A stretch of 64,000 nt of DNA, taken from Apteryx mantelli. Taxonomy: Eukaryota > Chordata > Aves > Apterygiformes > Apterygidae. Positions 41,651-54,220 of the stretch are shown piece by piece. Under the pieces are notes generated by a model, which had not been told where the DNA came from, searched no databases, and saw nothing but the letters and a program-made list of their open reading frames with translations. Within the stretch, counting starts at the first letter, position 1, and the number at the start of each line of letters is the position of its first letter. Position numbers and translations under genes: made by a program. The stretch lies in assembly GCF_036417845.1 (NCBI RefSeq), contig NC_089981.1:1257501-1321500 (forward strand). Direction: 5' to 3'.

Positions 41651-42818
41651 CCCTGGGGGTGCCCCCCTGTCCCCCTCCTCCCAGTAACTGCCTTTGCAAA
41701 GATACTGCAACCTTGCTCCTCATCTTCGGAGAGTCACTTTTTGGAGCAGCCTCATATGCTCTAAGGAAACATTCTGACTAGAGGAAGCCAGGCCCACAGC
41801 TCCAGTAGCTGGCTGATAAAACAGCAGGTTGTTACATGAGACTGTCAACTTGCAGGGAAGTCCCAGGCCTCTAGCAGCCACTCCCTAACAGTGGGACTGC
41901 TTGCAAAACTTACTCTTTCCCTTCTTCCAGCTTGTGCTGCTTGCTCGGCTTCTCCAGAACTAGCTGCCAGTTCTCCTCAAAGTCAGCTGACAGGAGTCTT
42001 GGAGGGATACTGCCGGAGAAGTTCTGCATTGCCAAGATCTTTGGGTGAGGCTTTGGACACTCCCGTGGAGCCCAACGGGAGCATCCCCACGACTGTGGCT
42101 CACCAGGAGGCAGCTTGGTTTCAGCGACCCTGCTTCCGAAGGTGCCCATCAACACCGATAGAGCGGGGGGCTTCCTGGGTGCATGCCAGGTAAACTGGCA
42201 TTAGGCTAGCAACAGGACCTAGATCTTCTCTGCGTCCTGCTTCCCCAGCAACCTTGATGTGCCTCCCTGAAGGGGAGGCTGAGGAAGAGGATGAAGCAAG
42301 TTTCCCTTGGGCATGCTGGCCCCCAGGGGTAGAAAGCCTGGGGAAAAATGTCAGCCAGCCTTCTGCTGGAGAGACACTTAGGCCCAGAAATGAAGATGTA
42401 AACTGCTCTCTGCAATGTTGTGTGGAGCCATGCACGGGCTTGTTTATCCTACTGAGAAGCCCAATGAGGTACCCCAAAGAGAGACCTGTGCTGCATACAG
42501 ACTGCCTCTACTTCCATACTACTTCCATTACGCTTGCTCCTCTCGCTGCCAAATGACAGCCTCATAGCCCCTTCGGGACCTGTGACAGCTCCTTCGGGCC
42601 TTTTGTGCTCTGATATTCCAACTGACTAGAGTCTTCTTCCTTGTACATTAGAAGTGAGCTAGAAACCACTTTGCCATGTCAAACTCTTCATCAAGAAACG
42701 TCTTCCAGTAAGGCTCCTTATAGAAGCTACATAGGTATATTTTTTTTAACACGGAAAAGAAACAAATACTGCTTTCACATGAGATAATTTCTTGGAGACA
42801 CAAACAAAAAGGCATGCG

Positions 42819-42832
42819 CCCCCCCCCCCCCC
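42819..42832 (+). repeat. C14 homopolymer
   Basis: Fourteen consecutive C followed by AAAA. Confidence 0.95.
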
Positions 42833-43615
42833 AAAAGGAGGCTTCAGTATGGATTTGCTACAAATCAAATATCTCAAATGCTTTCTTCCTATGGTTCTCA
42901 CAAATGCAGTTTTAGGAATCAAATAGCTCCTGGATACTTCAGAAAGTGAAGATGCTCCTAGACACAGGAACAAAGTACAGTGTCCCTGGGGAGATGAGTG
43001 CAGGTAACACAACAGCTAGTACCACAAAGACCCTGCTGTTGAGTGTCCCAAAGCCAGGCCTGTCCTGTAGGAGAGTTTGGAGCTGTGCAATGAGGCTGAT
43101 TTCCTCAGAGGCACGATGGTCGCTCTGGGCTGGGGGTGGCCGTGTACACCAAGACCAGGAGCTATCGCGGCCTTGTGCCCAGCAGCAGGAACTGCCCATC
43201 GACCCAAACTAAAGCTTTGGCAGTGTTTTCTAATGCAGGCTTTCTGCGTTTCAGCCATGTTTCGTGCAGTGGCTGGAAAGCCCCCAGAGGCACTTGGAGC
43301 GCTCTGGGGAACACGGAAAGGCACCTGGGGGGCCCTGGGCCACCCAGAGGGGAAGGAAGATGGAGGGGTCCAAAGGGAAGCAGAGGGCAAACAAATGTGG
43401 GCCCCCATGCATATCTGAAGACCTCTTTCCCAAAAGCTGTTCCTGTGAGGTAATTACATACTCAGTTATTTCCAGTTGATAAACCTCCTGTGCTTAGAGA
43501 TGCATGCGATGGACACACATGCAGAATTCCCACTACCTTAATAGCCCCGGTATTCCTCCTCGCATCCCACAGTGCCAGGTCCCCTTTCCACTTCCAGCAC
43601 AACATCTCCCAAGGA

Positions 43616-43616
43616 A

Positions 43617-43646
<30 letters not shown>
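43616..43646 (+). repeat. (AAAT)n microsatellite
   Basis: About seven AAAT units, at the start of the AT-rich part of the window. Confidence 0.95.
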
Positions 43647-43647
<1 letters not shown>

Positions 43648-44621
43648 CTCTGTAAGTGCTCCTATTCCCATGTTTTTAGCACTTCCTTTTAAACCAACTG
43701 CCCAGCTAGTCAGCTGGTATAGTTTGACTTTGATCCATTGTTACATTTGAGATGGAGAAGCACTTCCAGTTTCCAAAGCATTTTTCATACCTACTTTCTT
43801 GTCTAGCTTCATTTAATTCAAAACACACTCTGTTATTACATATTATATGACTGTATTGCAATGTCTATGGTATACATTCTGAAATATCTAATAATTTCTT
43901 TATTGAAATTAAATGATTCAAAATGATCAAAGTGAAGCATTTTTATTTTTCTCAATTGAAATTTAGCATAATTGACCCAGAAGACATTTCAATGTTTCAA
44001 CATTGCTCTCTCATGCAAAAGGAAGATTAGAGAAGTAGGAATTCACTATTGAAGAGAAACACTATTTGCCCAAAGATGGGAGATCTTTGGAGAGCAGCCT
44101 CCACCAGGAATATCAATGACTCCCCCACTGCTTCTGACCTTCCTTCTCTTTCTGCAGGTGTGGGAGTGAGGGCAAATTTAAGATAGCATTTAAAATACCA
44201 GCAGGAAATGAGTGGAAATGGAAAGTGTCCCACGTCCCTGTAAGATGAGTTTGCAAGAGAGAGATGATGAATTATCTTCTTGAATGGCCTGTCTCCTTTT
44301 CTTACTACAAAGGCAGTTTAGACAACTAGATTAGATTTAGTCACCTAACTTTTAAATAGCTTAAGTGCAGGGAGATGAATCGCATCTGCTGTATAGACAT
44401 GTGGCATGTGCTCAAGATCCATGATGGGTCTGGATCTACTGCACAGCTCTGTCCAGGAGATGCATTTCACATTCTCTGAAATATCACACTGAGCTGCACC
44501 GTGTGCTGTTCTGACTGTCTTTATGTGCACGGTAAACTATGCACATCCCGAAATCTGGGATAAATGGAGCCTAATCAACATGTCATGGAGAAAGCATGTG
44601 TGAAATTGCACGTGCATGTGT

Positions 44622-44646
44622 AAAACAAACAAACAAACAAACAAAA
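44622..44646 (+). repeat. (AAAC)n microsatellite
   Basis: Six to seven AAAC units. Confidence 0.93.
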
Positions 44647-46920
44647 ACCCTTCCCTGGAAATCCACCAGCCTTACCCTCCCAAGCCTGCAGTTCTGCGCC
44701 ATGCCATCACACCGTATTTCCATACCACAGCAATGCAGGAGGCCAGGCTCCATGATTACTCTTTCAAATGCTCATGGGTGTGAAATACTTGGGGAAAACA
44801 TACGGGAAGACTCCCTTGCTGAGCTTTAGCTGTATGCAAGTGACCTATTTAAAGCTAATCAGGCTTCCTCTGTGTTCATCAGAGAGAAAGAAGTTAGCAT
44901 CTTCACAGAGCGCTTCTTCCTTAGGACAAGTTGAATCATCTCCAGGAACTGCCTGTCTCTCTCTGTTGAGTACAGAGGGGGTTTAGATGATTAGATTAGA
45001 TTCAGACAAAGCTTCTACATGCTTCCTGGTAGATGACATGAGCGTTTTCACCCACAATCCTCACCCATTTCTCCCTTTTATCTCTACTGAGAGATCTCCA
45101 ACCACCCAGGCACCAGCATGAGGTACTTCAGTAGGATGCCTGAATTTAGGCGAGATGAACTGAATCCTAAGAGTCAGTTAGTCTAACACAAACAGATAAT
45201 GCAACTCCCTGTATTTATCTTGTTGGCAGATGTTGAACTTTTGACATATTTGGTGACTTAATTAATATGTTCTTAATGGATAATTTGCTGAAGGAGCACA
45301 GTAACTTAATTCCTGCAAGGTGGAAGTTTCACAGTTATTCAATTCACCTCACAGAAGAAAATCCTGTTGTCTTCCCTTTACTCTGCTTCCCCAAATACTT
45401 GTGCTGCCTCCCCAGCTATAATACTGGATTGTGTCACTTCCTCCTTTACCTATGGATGTCCCCTTGTATGACTTTTCATAATTAACTTGTGCAGGAGAAT
45501 TATGACAATTTTCAGAAAAGTTTTTTAAAATATAGCGCCCTACTATGGCTAAAGAAAATCCAACAAATAAAATAGCCGTCTTCAACGTACCGGAAAACAT
45601 CAGCACCAGTGAATACACATTTATATACACTCATTTTTGTGCCTTCGCCATCTGGTGGCAAAGCACGATCATAGCATGTCCACAGAGCTGAGAAAGTTTT
45701 TGGACCCTATGTATTTGTTTGAAAATGGGGAATCGAAATAAGTAAGATGGCTGAGAAAGTTTCCGTTTTTCAACGTTTGTTGATAATACCATCAGTTATA
45801 TATAGACATCATTTGGAGATCTTCTATTTTGTAAATAGGTGATACTTATTGTTTACTGCTGCTACTTGTTTTAATGTATTATCTTGTATTATATTGTACT
45901 GACCAACATTGCATTGCATCATATCTGAGTGTTGTGGCACAAAAATATCCGACATGCTCTTTTCAGATAGTTGACTATGCATCTAGTCACAGGCTTGAGC
46001 AAAAGGCTGTCCTGGCTTATTCCAGTCATAGGTGGGCACATCATTGATTTATCTTACCCAGATTTAAACCTCTGCAGCAGATTTGAGTCCATCTGACCTC
46101 ACCAATCTAATCTTGCTTTAAGGTTAAAACAAAAAAAAAAGGGGGGGGGCACTTCTTGGGCACTGTTCATCTTTTCTTAGAAGGGACATCTTCATAGCCC
46201 GGGATCCATGAATCTTCTTTGTAAACTATGAAGAACACGAGATGCAGAGTTTAGGTGAAGTCGATTACTTCTGAGATCATATCTCTTACATCATAGACAG
46301 CCAAAGCGCAGACAGCAAAAACCTCACATCTTGTCCTTCCAACTGGGGAATCCAAGTCAGTGAGTGTAATTATAACCCGGTTACTTTCTCATGTATCCTG
46401 AAATATTGGAGCTGAGAAAGATATCTGAGCCATATGACCCTTGATCTCCAGATGTCTATACATACATATAGAAGCTCCATCATTAACCAGATCGACAAAA
46501 GCCTGTTCTCCTTCTTTTTCAGAGTGCTGGGTATTACCAAGAGTGGAATAATCCAAATCTTCTCAACATTTTGGAAAGAAACCATCTCTGTTATACAAAA
46601 CAGAAATAACAGAGATAAAATCTGTTTATATTTAAAAGTAGACTTCAATTTAGCAAAACATCATTTCAGGACAATGTGGAACTAGAATGTTACAGTCTAG
46701 GAATCCTTGAAAAAAGTAACAGGTGTTTTTACAGAATGGTTCATCTAAGTATCTTAGACATCTGCTACATGATGAGATGAGTTATGCCATAGAAGTGCCC
46801 ATTTTTTCCTTCCTTTTCCCTGTTCAGGATGTGTAGAATGATAAGTTCAGGAGGCTGCAGCCAGGGCCTGTCCCTCTGGCCCTGAGCCAGGTGGGCAGAG
46901 AAGACCTGGAGATGGTAGCT

Positions 46921-47155
46921 GAGTTCAACCAAGAGTCCGGATGACCAGGAGAGTTCCTGGTGATGAAGCAGGTATGAGGTCAAGCTGAGAAGTCAGCCTG
47001 CGGGTCAGAGCCAGGATCAGGCCTGGTGAGGGTAACAGGGACAGAGAGAGTCCAGTGCCTACTGGGCAGGCCCAAAGTGACAAGATAGGTGCAGGGTCAA
47101 GCTGGGAAGTCAGCCCACAGGGCAGGGTCCAGAGCAATGGAGTCTGCACGCTGAG
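46921..47155. repeat. Imperfect tandem duplication, about 117-bp unit
   Basis: Two diverged copies. The best-kept part (ggtcaagctg.gaagtcagcc) occurs at about 46978 and 47095, and agagtcc at 46931 and 47048. It sits in a GC-rich island (about 46.84-47.33 kb) inside AT-rich DNA. A - strand reading shows the same duplication as two LTSQLD motifs 39 residues apart. Confidence 0.7.
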
Positions 47156-47175
47156 CTGAGCTGAGCTGAGCTGGA
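47151..47175 (+). repeat. (CTGAG)n pentamer repeat
   Basis: Five consecutive CTGAG units, immediately after the 117-bp duplication. Confidence 0.9.
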
Positions 47176-47784
47176 GATCAGTGCTCCTCTAGGGCAGCTC
47201 AGACAGAAACTGAAGGCCCGGGGTTGAGCTTGAATGGGGCTCCTGGGCCCATGGGCAGGAGGTGCAAGTGGCTGCCTCAGGCGAGGATGATCAGGCCCAT
47301 TAAGGCCTATTAGTGCCCTCAGACCCTGGAAACAGTAGTAACTGAAATGCTCACTAGCATATGTAATTTTGATTTAAGAATTCAAAGAACTGGGAAATGT
47401 TACTACCTCTTTAAGATCTGTCAGAGACTATTTCTTCTGCTTCCAGTCTCATTTAGCCTACTTCCCACTAACAGCTCTTGAACATTGATACGTATGTATT
47501 TACCACTATTAGACTGTGACTTAGTGGCATTCATAGTGCTCCAGCTTCACACTGGAACAATCTAGGTAGATAATGTATGTTACAGCTGGTTTGGGATAAC
47601 ACAGACAAGTGATTCCATTTCAGAATGGCATTTTGGACGAAATCAGTATTGTCCTCATTGACCAAAGGAAGTAAGCTGGTCACCGCTAGCAGGAGCATAT
47701 GATCATGATCGGTTTTTGCCAGTTGTTCTCCAGAGTGTATCAAGACAAGATTGCTTACCTAATGTGAACAAATATCTGAGCAAA

Positions 47785-48656
47785 ACGGCAGCAGAAAATT
47801 ACACCACAGTAGCTGAGTTCCTCCTCCTAGATCTAATCAACAAGGCAGAAGCACAGCCCACTCTCATTGTAATGCTTTTAATTATTTACCTGATGACTGT
47901 AGTTGGAAATCTGGGCTTGACCACATTGATAAGGATTGTCTCCCCAAACCATCCTCCCAAATAGCTTTTCCTTAGCCATTTGGCAGTCTTAGAGCTCTGC
48001 TGCTCAGTCATCACCCCCAGGATGCTGGCCAGTCTCTTAGCAGAGAGCAAAGCTGTCTCGTTTGGTGGCTGTGCTGCCCAGATGTATTGTTTCTCTACAT
48101 TTTGCACCAATGAATGTTTCATTCTGGCTGTGATGGCATATGACCAGCTGGAAACCACTGCTATACAAAGCTGTCATGTTTTGAAGCCTCAGCATCCAGC
48201 TGTGACTTGGTTCTTACTCTTGTGGGTCTCTAATCTCAATGATACACAGCAGCTGTGCCTTTTGGGTGTCCTTCTGCCATTCCAGCATCACCAGTCACTT
48301 CTGTGGTGTGGTACCCCTGATCTGTGGTATCTCCTGCTCTGACATCGGGGTTAACAAGATCATCCTCACAGCATTTTGCATCTTAGGTGACATCTTTGTC
48401 ATACTGCAGGTACGCATTTTGCTACATCTACATCATCTCTGCCATCCTGGAGTGTCACTCCAGCAAGGGAAGGCACAAAGCCTTCTCCACCTGTGAACTT
48501 GATAGTTTTTGCCATATCCTTTGGCACTCCAGCTACACACCCCACAGCTCTGGCTCCTTGCCTGACCAAGACCAGGTGATGTCTGTGTTTTATACAATGG
48601 TAAGCCACACAGTCTACAGCTTGAGGACCAAGGAGGTCCTCAAAATGAGGCACTGA
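47785..48656 (+). pseudogene. Olfactory receptor pseudogene, family 5/8/9-like
   Basis: Odorant-receptor GPCR relic of the mammalian class II type. Readable blocks: AAENYTTVAEFLLLDL, TM1 (VVGNLGL), TM2-TM3 (CCSVITPRMLASLLAESKAV, then CAAQMYCF), the G-protein motif as MAYDQLE instead of MAYDRYV, SFCHSSITSHFCGVV and NKIILTAFCI of loop 2/TM5, SSKGRHKAFSTC of TM6, and DQDQVMSVFYTMVSHTVYSL ending EVLKMRH. Lesions: start ATG replaced by ACG (47785-47787), stop TAG at the PMYF motif (about 47961), frameshifts near 48230 and 48400, damaged DRY and lost Asn-Pro in TM7. Non-functional. Confidence 0.9.
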
Positions 48657-48659
48657 ACA

Positions 48660-51600
48660 GACTGCTACATGGAGAAAATTGTTTGTCAGTCAATAAAACC
48701 TCCAAAGGAGTTGGAACAGGTGCTTAAAAAATTAAAATGATGAGTACAACTGTTCATGGATGAATTTATTCTGAAATAATTGCTCGTTATGCAGCAGAAG
48801 TAGGAGAAAAGTGAATGCAGAAGTGAAGAAAGAAATAACTGTAATATTAAAGACTTTTCTGTAATAGCAAGAGCTACAGTTTTACTGTGAGAAAGTACAA
48901 TTGTGGCACTTTTGACGGTGATTATTTTCACCTAAGTTTTTACTTTCAAGTTTGATGTCTTGAAGATATCCCAGCTTTGTTTTCGACTGTTGCTAACTAG
49001 TACCACTTCAGCAGTATCGCTTCCATGTTCTATTTCCATTCCCTTACCTCATACATCCTTGTAGTCTTTTTTTTCCTGACTCACAGTCTGAAGGTGATCA
49101 TTAACCTTTCAGTAAAACCGGGTCACATTCGTCAGGCACCTTAAACTCTTTACAGTATTAGTGATGTGGGCGACTCGAGTCTTCCATGCAAGAACAAAGT
49201 TACCACACAGCAGGTGGTCCTGAGGGACAGCCTACCCTCTTTTGTTGTGGGTGAATATCCTTGAACCAATTCACATGCATCGCAGGCTAAAAATGTGCAC
49301 ACAGAAGAATTTTTTACAAATGCTGAGGCTGGGATTCATCCTACTTAAGTTTAGACTTCTGTTAATGAGCTGCCAAAGCATAAACCAAACTTGTAGGCTC
49401 TTTCTATAGCTCATGAAGGCAAATAAAAGTCTGTTTGCCTCCATAGTTTTGGAAGAGAGATTGATCACACCTGTCTCTGTCTCCCTTGAAAGGTCTATAT
49501 TTATATCTATGAATTACAGGAAGAGTGTAGAGTGACCAGCTCAGGTTTATGGAATTATTTCAAGTCCATGTTAATGCAGCTTAATGCTGCCCTGAGTTCT
49601 GGTTTTGGATCGCATTCCATCTGACTCAGGGAGCTGGCTCGTAGAGAACAAAAAGCCACTGGCTTCAGTAGGGAAAGACTTCAGTCTCAGCTGCTTTGGC
49701 CATGGAAGTAGCACAGAGAAGGAAATAGAACCTGCTATAACACTGCCTCAACACACAGAGTTATTAGACAAATGGGTGTAAGACCATTTTTCCCTATCCT
49801 TAGGAAGGACTGCAAGTAAAGGTCCCATAAAAAGCTACACTCCCTCTCACTGGGGGTCATCACTCAGAGCAACCCATTCTGCCCATCCTGAACCACTTAG
49901 ACCCCTTAATGTGTAAACGTAGTGTCTGAGGAAGAAATATGTTCCACTCTTCCATATCCATAGCTTTATCATTAAGACTGACAGGTGTCATTAAGCAATA
50001 ACCAGTCAGTTCCCAGAGCAACTCTGGCAGCATCTAGAAGTACAAATTTTCTGCAAGCAAACATTTTCATGCTTCCTAGAATACCATGGATGTTTCAGAT
50101 ATTTCTGACTAAACTGTGAGAGAGGACTACAGCAAAGAAAGATAAATAACCCAGACAAGCAATACCTGCTGATCCACTTTTAACCCAGCTATCTCCTGAA
50201 CACCACGGCTTTCACATAGTCTAGACGAGAACTCCGGAAGCCATTACATTGCCAGTCTAATGCAGTCTGGAAGAGGACTCGGTCCAATGCAAATACATTG
50301 CAGACCTCACGGTGCAGCCCAAACAGACGAGCTTCCCTCACTCATCATCTTACACATGGCACTGCACATTCGTTGTCCCAGGAGTCGCCCCCACTCCACA
50401 ACACGAGCAGCCACTGTAAGCACAGTCTAACTAAGGCTGCGTTACCTGGGACATTTCTGCCTGCCTAAGCCCCACTGATGACTTTCGCTGCTAGGGACAG
50501 TCAGAGCAGATCACTCTTCAGCTGAGTAACCCAATTCAGCTCTCTGCTCTGAAGGCCAACAGTTTGTCGAACAACCTCTAAGCCCTCAAAGTAGCACAAG
50601 TAAGCTAGCTTTTCTGGCAGGTAGAGATGTCCTTAAACTCCTGCCAGAATCAGGGGAAGGGTCTTTGTTCGTATGTCTCAAAGGCTCCTCAGCTTCCCAG
50701 AACAGCTTTCTTCATCATCTTATCATAAAGTAATTTCAATAAGTGTCCAGTGATATTGCAAGAACAGAGAGAGGTTAATGGCAAGCTGTTACTAAAGCAT
50801 GATATCTATGTCAACATCTTCCAATAGACCATTATTTTTCTTTTCTTCAAAAGAGTTAATTATTCAAGGACCTTAGAAGAAAAATATATGTGGGATTGGG
50901 TGCAAGTACAAAGGCAGTGTTAAGGCAGAGGCACCAGAACTCTAAGCAAATCACCAGCGATTACCTACCTGAAGAATTTTCTATCTGCATTTGAAGAAAA
51001 ATCTACGCCGATGGATGGACACATAATCTGAGCCTGGATGGTCCACAGATGAACAGGTTATCACAGCAAAATATCTGCTCCACAGATGAGCAGGCTGCCT
51101 GAAACTAGATGGTCCATGAGCCAAAGAGGTTATCTAACAAAGGACACGAGTCCAAGGGTAGATGTGTTATTAGAGACAACAGGAGTCTTCTGTGGAAAAA
51201 CCAGCTAACTGTGTATCAGGACTGTGCATTTTAATGAGAGGAAGAATTATCAAGTTTGATCATAATTAATAACAGAGATAGATTCACATTCAGATGGCAT
51301 ACTTCAACTCCACAGAGTTGCACTGCAGCTCTTCAGAGTCAGATAAGCAGAACTGATTCCTCTGATATCTTACACTGTACTGCTATTTACGTGAATATGG
51401 TCTTGTTATTATTAAAGGAATTTATATTAAAGTTTGCAGTCTAAAGCTTTGTTAATTGTGTTCAATTGATCTTATTCCTTACCCTTGAGATCTGGCTGAT
51501 AAATCAGGTGCAAAAAAGCAAGGAAGATAGAGATGCCAAGGTGAGAAGAAAGAATGGCAGTAACAGGAGCAGCGGTGAGTTTGAGGATGCTGAGGCTTTC

Positions 51601-52660
51601 TTTCCACTGTGCAATTACTGTGCAGCTATTTTGTGCTTCTTATTTCTTACCCTGTCCCTTAGTCTCATGGGCTAGGGAATTACTCATGCCAGGTGAAATT
51701 ACTCTTCTTTTGCTATAGTCATCTGGAAGTTAATGATCTAAATCCAAGGTACTTGGGCTTTCTGGAGAGTTGATAGGGACAGGCATGACCAGGGTTCACT
51801 GAATTTGCTAGGACACTTATGTCATCAGTTTCACTAGTAAAAAGTAGTAAGGGCAGGGAATGAGATGGGCATGTCCTATAATCAATGACAACAAAGACAC
51901 CCTTAGAGGATGATTCCTTCTGCTTATCACACTTATCTTAAGATGGGATGAATTGTCCTTTGAAGGAGATATTGCTTCCTTTGTCTATAGGGGGAGCCCA
52001 GAATAGATGTTGACTAGACCCCTAACCAAGGGTAGGGGAAATTAATTCACAGAAAGATTCTTCATTACAGTGCACCTGCTGAGACTCCTAATTAAGGCCT
52101 GGTGTCTTGCAGGAGATCTAATTTACAGACATTAAACTGCATCGAGAGTCATAAATACACCAAGTACTTCAGTAACACCATTTTTCTGAAGAAAGAGTTC
52201 CAAAGCGGCAAGCTGAGTGTTAGAATATCACATTTCATATTGAAGTTGTTTCTCAGTGTGTCACTCCACTAATGTTTCACAACGCCCAGGCTGCAGGTCA
52301 GCTGCAACATATAGGGAAAAGAATGAGCTGTTGCTCTAAAGGCAGTACCGAATTGCATAGTTCTGCAAACATCGAAGCAAAGAACATTTATCTGGGCATT
52401 TATCTGGAGCAGGGAGGGGCTCTATTGCAAGTTTGAAGTCCTAAAGTTTTTCTGTTTAGATAAATCTTCTGATTTGTTTCAGTAAGATGTCTTTGAAGTG
52501 AAGAAGGAAGCTACTCACTCTTACGAAGGTACATGAAATGTTTGTAGCTTTTGAAATAAGAGTTTATTTCTGGGGTCAATACAGCATAAAATATCTCGCA
52601 CCTTCATGCAAGGAAGGTAGGCCTATTTCTTCATTTTAGAGATCAAAAAGATCATTTTCA
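48660..52660. other. Intergenic, no gene recognised
   Basis: AT-rich spacer between OR pseudogenes. No coding signal, RNA gene or named repeat seen. Confidence 0.6.
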
Positions 52661-52673
52661 ATCTGCAGATAGA

Positions 52674-52890
52674 ATCATAGAATCATTTAGGTTGGGAAGG
52701 ATTTCTGGAGGTCATCAAGTCCAACCTCCTCCTCAAAGCAGGTTCAGTCAGATCAGATTGCTCCGGCCCGATCCAGCTGAATTTTAAATGGCAGCACAGA
52801 TGGAGATTGTACAAATTTGCACCTAATCCGGTGTTTGATCACTCACGTTGGGGCAGGAGAGGGAAATTTCCTCCTTCAGTTTCCCAAGTA
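52674..52890 (-). mobile_element. CR1 LINE 3' fragment (5'-truncated)
   Basis: Begins agaatcatagaatcattta, the inverted form of the ATTCTATG-repeat 3' end of avian CR1 elements, followed by ggttgggaagg, ggaggtcatcaagtccaacc and a diverged body (atggagatt, ggtgtttgatcact, gaaatttcctcctt). The element is on the - strand with its 3' end at the left; the 5' limit is vague. Only a non-coding tail, not mobile. Confidence 0.88.
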
Positions 52891-54220
52891 GTCCATGGAA
52901 GAGAGCAACCTGTTGATAGCAAGCTCATTGAAGCCCTTTTCTGAGAATTAACGGGGCTACTTGCTGTGCTTTAGGGTAGAAAAGGTTGGGTAGGTTGGAG
53001 ATAAACAACAGTCAGCTATGCAAAGATAACTCAGTGTGTAAAGGCAGTCTGGTCTTTTGTGCATCTAAGCAGGGTAAGCATTTTGCTCACTTAAACTGTG
53101 TACCTAACCATTATAGGCTGGTTTTAATCCTGCTGTCTGCTTCTTGAAATGGGCAAGTACTTCTGAAGATTTGGCTCAAGGGGGGAATAAACTGGCTTGG
53201 TATCCACAGTATCTACTCTTGTCTTACTGGATAAAACTGATCAGTATTTCATTTGGTGACTCTTCCCAATTTATTCCTGAGCAGAAAATGGCCACTTTCC
53301 CTTGACAACAGGGATGCAAGCAAATGAGAAATCCTTTCTCAGCCAAACCTGGAGGATCTTGTGGTATCTCCTCCTCTTTGGGAAGATGCAAAGCTGAGTT
53401 TTCCTGCTGCTGTTGCCATTTAGTGCTTGCCGCCATTTCTTTCAAGAGAGGAAACTCTTACTTTCTTCTGACAGGATGTGGATTTGTTATTTGTATGTTT
53501 ACAAGTTGCAGTCCCAAAGGTCAGGGTGGTGGAGGTCCATGTAATTAAGGCAGGTCTTAGCAAGTTGACACAGCTGCAGCCTAACCATTATATTCCTATT
53601 TCAGCAAGGCTGAATGGGGGCTGCTTTGTCCTGTTAATGGACTTTGTGGCCCATACTGAGCTATAACTACACTTTTACCAATGCCCACGGGAGTTAGTTA
53701 ATAGGCAAAAATGTATTGGTGATTGCAATACAGAAAGAATGATGTCTGAACTAGTGTCAAGACCATGTATCTTCAGGAACAAGCGGGCCATTGCCCTTGG
53801 AGTGGGCCATTTGGATGATACTGTACACCCAACCGTGGCCACGAGTGAGGGGAGAAGAGTGCTCCATAGATGTCCTCAAGAAAAGCAGACTTTTTTCCTT
53901 AAAAGAGGAGAAAGAGGGCACACGAAAACCATTGTAGTGCCAGACTAGGACTGGTGTTTCACAGTGCTGCTGTTGCCTTTTGGATAAATTATTTTATCTT
54001 TCTGCGCTTTCTTAGCTCACCTGAAAAATAGGAAGAGTACTCCCTTGTATCACAAGTCATTTCAATGCGTAATTAAAGAAGTCTAGTCAGAAGCTATGAT
54101 GAAAATGCTCCATACTTCCTTGTGGCTACTGAGACAATCAATTGTATGTTGCCAGTTTCCCATCACTTCTAGGTGTTGAACCAGTTTCTTGTCGGGAGAT
54201 AACATGAGTGTGCTAGCAAC
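52890..54220. other. Intergenic, no gene recognised
   Basis: Short frames only. Nothing resembling a known protein or repeat. Confidence 0.6.

Larger units (their letters stand above)
39630..43500. other. Intergenic, no gene recognised
   Basis: No frame here resembles a known protein, and the FADS2/FADS1 genes that follow FEN1 in mammals are not seen. Content: a C-rich block (40.86-41.11 kb), a G-rich minisatellite (41.36-41.65 kb), a CA run near 40528 and a C14 run (42819-42832). Confidence 0.65.
43650..47780. other. Intergenic AT-rich sequence before OR cluster
   Basis: No gene recognised. Contains (AAAC)n, an A10G9 junction at 46131-46149 and a GC-rich island with a tandem duplication (46.84-47.33 kb). 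Confidence 0.6.

Noticed and set aside
42946..43212. LLDTGTKYSV segment resembling the D-T-G motif of retroviral aspartic proteases
   Set aside because: The similarity covers about ten residues. No neighbouring gag or pol motifs, no LTRs and no family-specific second motif. Too short to call.
47151..47175. GAGCT/CTGAG run resembling immunoglobulin switch repeats
   Set aside because: Only five units, with no immunoglobulin gene nearby. A simple pentamer microsatellite is sufficient.
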